Below the pieces are notes generated by a model, which was not told the origin of the DNA, did not search any database, and saw only the letters and a program-made list of their open reading frames with translations. From assembly GCF_023703415.1 (NCBI RefSeq), contig NZ_JAGMTU010000004.1, forward strand, positions 62,001 through 126,000: 64,000 nt of DNA, written 5' to 3'. The stretch is from Microbacterium sp. USTB-Y (GTDB lineage Bacteria; Actinomycetota; Actinomycetes; Actinomycetales; Microbacteriaceae). Of the stretch, positions 62,233 to 64,000 are shown piece after piece; the stretch's first letter is position 1, and each line of letters begins with the position of its first letter. The position numbers and the translations under genes were made by a program.

Positions 62233-63231
62233 TCACTCGGTGCGCGAGTCCGGGACGTCGGACGTGCCGAGCACCCCGGGCTTCGCCGGGACGCCCAGCA
62301 GCAGGCGCGCCTGCACGACGTCCGAGTCGATGCCCGCGATGAGCGACTCCAGGCTGTCGAACGCGGTCATGCCGCGCAGCCGATGGGTGAACTCCACCGT
62401 CACGTCGTGACCGTACAGGTCGAGTCCCGGGCTGTCGATCGCGTGCGCCTCCACCTGACGCTGCGCGACGTCGTCGAATGTGGGATTCGTCCCGACGGAG
62501 ATGGCCGCAGGATGCACGATCCCCGTGGTGTGGTCCACGAGCCGTCCCGCGTAGACGCCGTCCGCCGGGACCATCTCGTCGAGAAGCGCCGGAAGGTTCG
62601 CCGTCGGGAAGCCCAGCTCACGCCCCCGCTTGAGCCCGTGCACCACTTCCCCGCGCACCGAGACGGGGCGCCCCAGCACCGCACCGGCCAGGGCGACGTC
62701 GCCGACCGACAGCAGTTCGCGCACCCATGACGAGGAGACGCGGCGGTCGGTGCCGTCGAGGAAGACGTCCTCGATCTCGTCGACCGTGAAGTCGTGCTGT
62801 GCACCGAGCTCGGCGAGCAGCGCGGGCGTTCCGCTGCCGCCGCGGCCGAAGCGGAAGTCCCGGCCGACGAGCACGGTGGCCACGTGCAGCGCGTCGACGA
62901 GGATCGACGTGACGAAGTCCGAGGCTTCGCGCGCCGCCAGCTGCTCGTCGAAGGTGAGCACCAGCACCGCATCCAGCCCGCAGTCCGCGAGCAGTTCGAT
63001 CTTGCGCTGCACCGACACCAGGTCGTCGGGGCAGCGGTCGGGCCGCAGCACGCTGAGCGGATTGCGGTCGAACGTCACCGCGACGGTCTTCGCGCCGAGG
63101 CGCGCCGCATCCAGCTGCGCCCGTCGGAACACCGCGCGGTGGCCGGAGTGCACGCCGTCGAACTTGCCGATCGCGGCGACCGTGCGCCCGAAGTCTGCAG
63201 GGATCTCGGCCGGATCACGGAACACGATCAT
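62233..63231 (-). CDS. ribF: bifunctional riboflavin kinase/FAD synthetase
   Basis: 332 aa from ATG 63231; the longer open frame is not supported by homology. The N-terminal FMN adenylyltransferase (VAAIGKFDGVHSGHRAVFRRA, VTFDRNPLSVLRP, VGRDFRFGRGGSG, RVSSSWVRELL) is followed by the kinase domain (GRPVSVRGEVVHGLKRGRELGFPTANL, DGVYAGRLVDH, ISVGTNPTF, VEAHAID). It makes FMN and FAD. Overlaps the upstream membrane-protein gene as ATGA. In most actinobacteria rpsO follows directly; here a SNF2 gene does. Confidence 0.95.
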   Translation of the reverse strand: MIVFRDPAEIPADFGRTVAAIGKFDGVHSGHRAVFRRAQLDAARLGAKTVAVTFDRNPLSVLRPDRCPDDLVSVQRKIELLADCGLDAVLVLTFDEQLAAREASDFVTSILVDALHVATVLVGRDFRFGRGGSGTPALLAELGAQHDFTVDEIEDVFLDGTDRRVSSSWVRELLSVGDVALAGAVLGRPVSVRGEVVHGLKRGRELGFPTANLPALLDEMVPADGVYAGRLVDHTTGIVHPAAISVGTNPTFDDVAQRQVEAHAIDSPGLDLYGHDVTVEFTHRLRGMTAFDSLESLIAGIDSDVVQARLLLGVPAKPGVLGTSDVPDSRTE

Positions 63232-63725
63232 GCCGCGGCCTCCTCGGGTGCAGCCGCGGGTACTCGGCCCGACGGACGATGCACGACCAGCCACCACAAT
63301 CCCGCCATGGGCAGGAACAGCGGGATCAGCACATACCCGAGGCCGAACTGCGACCACACGGTCTGATGCTGGAAGAGCGCGGGGTGCGTGAGGCTCAGGG
63401 TGCCGACGATCAGCACGCCGGCCAGCTCGAAGACGATGGCGACCCAGGCGACGCGGTACCAGCCGGGTCGGCCGGACCAGATCAGCGCGAGCGTCGCGAC
63501 GATGTAGACCACCGCCGACACGGCGGACAGCGTGTAGGCGAGCGGAGCCTGGTCGAAGGCACGGGCGATCTGCACGAACGAGCGCCCGGTGGCGCCGAGC
63601 GCCATCACCGCGTACACGATCACGAGCACGCGGCCGATGCCCCGCATCCGGGGTCGGGTCGGTGCGGCGGACGATCCCTCGGGCTGAGAGGAGTCGGACG
63701 GGGTCGTGGGTCGCGCGGTGCTCAT
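63228..63725 (-). CDS. four-helix membrane protein coupled to ribF
   Basis: 165 aa from ATG 63725 (GGGGAG at 5 nt; TAGAAT further upstream). A Ser/Pro/Thr-rich soluble start is followed by four hydrophobic segments, beginning VLVIVYAVMALGATGRSFVQI and ending LIPLFLPMAGLWWLVV. It resembles uncharacterised actinobacterial membrane proteins; no domain name can be given. It is co-translated with ribF. Confidence 0.78.
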   Translation of the reverse strand: MSTARPTTPSDSSQPEGSSAAPTRPRMRGIGRVLVIVYAVMALGATGRSFVQIARAFDQAPLAYTLSAVSAVVYIVATLALIWSGRPGWYRVAWVAIVFELAGVLIVGTLSLTHPALFQHQTVWSQFGLGYVLIPLFLPMAGLWWLVVHRPSGRVPAAAPEEAAA

Positions 63726-63782
63726 GGCGCTCCCCATTCTACGGACCCGGACGGACACGGCGTCCGCGCCTCGGCGCGGCGC

Positions 63783-64000
63783 TCAGCCGCCGACGGGCGT
63801 CGTCCAGATGACCTGCATCCGCCAGATCATCACGGCGAGCGAGAGCGCGACCACGCCCAGGATCACGGTGCTCCACCGCGACCGCTCGAGCAGCGCCCAG
63901 ACCACCCCGCCGATCGGCAGCAGCACGGCGGACACGAGATACACCCCGTACTCCAGCGGATCGCCCAGCGCGGGGTTCCCGGCGAACGGCGACACGACCG
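63783..64000 (-). CDS. small membrane protein (5' end probably outside window)
   Basis: At least 70 aa. GTG 63995 is possible, but the frame stays open to the edge, so the true start may lie beyond it. Two to three hydrophobic segments (VYLVSAVLLPIGGVVWALL and STVILGVVALSLAVMIW). A widespread but unnamed actinobacterial membrane protein. It lies 57 bp upstream of the preceding membrane gene and may belong to the same transcript. Confidence 0.6.
   Translation of the reverse strand, partial: VVSPFAGNPALGDPLEYGVYLVSAVLLPIGGVVWALLERSRWSTVILGVVALSLAVMIWRMQVIWTTPVGG

Overview
The window comes from a high-GC actinobacterium, most likely a Microbacterium or a close relative in the Microbacteriaceae. 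The evidence is the codon use, small actinobacterial proteins such as a DUF5302 protein, the LLM/FMN-reductase duo, and many start codons preceded at exactly 6 nt by a TANNNT hexamer (leaderless promoters). It is ordinary chromosome: I see no tRNA, rRNA, insertion sequence, prophage or CRISPR array. It does hold several palindromic intergenic elements and one gene broken by an in-frame stop. No gap without a gene exceeds 300 bp.

Backbone. Four core genes lie on the minus strand in the order usual for actinobacteria, ribF (62.2-63.2 kb), rpsO (37 kb), pnp (5.3-7.6 kb) and dapB (1.4-2.2 kb). They are pulled apart by about 25 kb, 29 kb and 3 kb of accessory genes. The window can be read as a core operon neighbourhood expanded by accessory blocks.

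Layout. 0-4 kb: a truncated SARP/AfsR regulator, dapB, a GNAT acetyltransferase, an endonuclease V-like DNA glycosylase and a histidine phosphatase. 4-11.3 kb: an aldo/keto reductase-fold protein that has lost all four catalytic residues, pnp, a glycosyltransferase fused to an SGNH hydrolase, and a secreted coiled-coil protein with a transglycosylase-like tail. 11.3-16.2 kb: a dicarboxylate symporter divergent from a DcuS/DcuR-type two-component system, then an FMN riboswitch in front of a lone RibH2-type lumazine synthase. 16.2-19.6 kb: flavoenzymes (an FAD oxidase, an FMN reductase and a luciferase-like monooxygenase). 19.7-23.3 kb: the efeUOB iron-uptake operon with a palindromic iron-box candidate. 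23.5-35.1 kb: a 2OG-Fe(II) oxygenase-like protein, then a GntR-controlled catabolic locus of two different amidohydrolases, a complete peptide-type ABC importer and a CynX/NimT transporter, with three matching operators in the divergent promoter region. 35.2-37 kb: a small winged-helix regulator with two membrane proteins and twin operators. 37-44.8 kb: rpsO, an MFS exporter, an ECF41-type sigma factor divergent from its AhpD-like partner, an AlkA-like glycosylase, YceI, an FKBP, a PrsW-type protease and an FAH-family hydrolase. 44.9-51 kb: a LacI-controlled sugar ABC importer with a GH3 glycosidase and twin operators. 51.1-64 kb: aspA, a metallophosphoesterase, a phosphate transporter behind a PHO box, oligopeptidase B, a DUF559 gene broken by TGA and flanked by two copies of a palindrome, pfkA, a SNF2 helicase, ribF and small membrane proteins.

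The dominant theme is nutrient scavenging, with each uptake locus beside its own visible operator: dicarboxylates, iron, an unidentified amide or N-heterocycle, an oligosaccharide, and phosphate.
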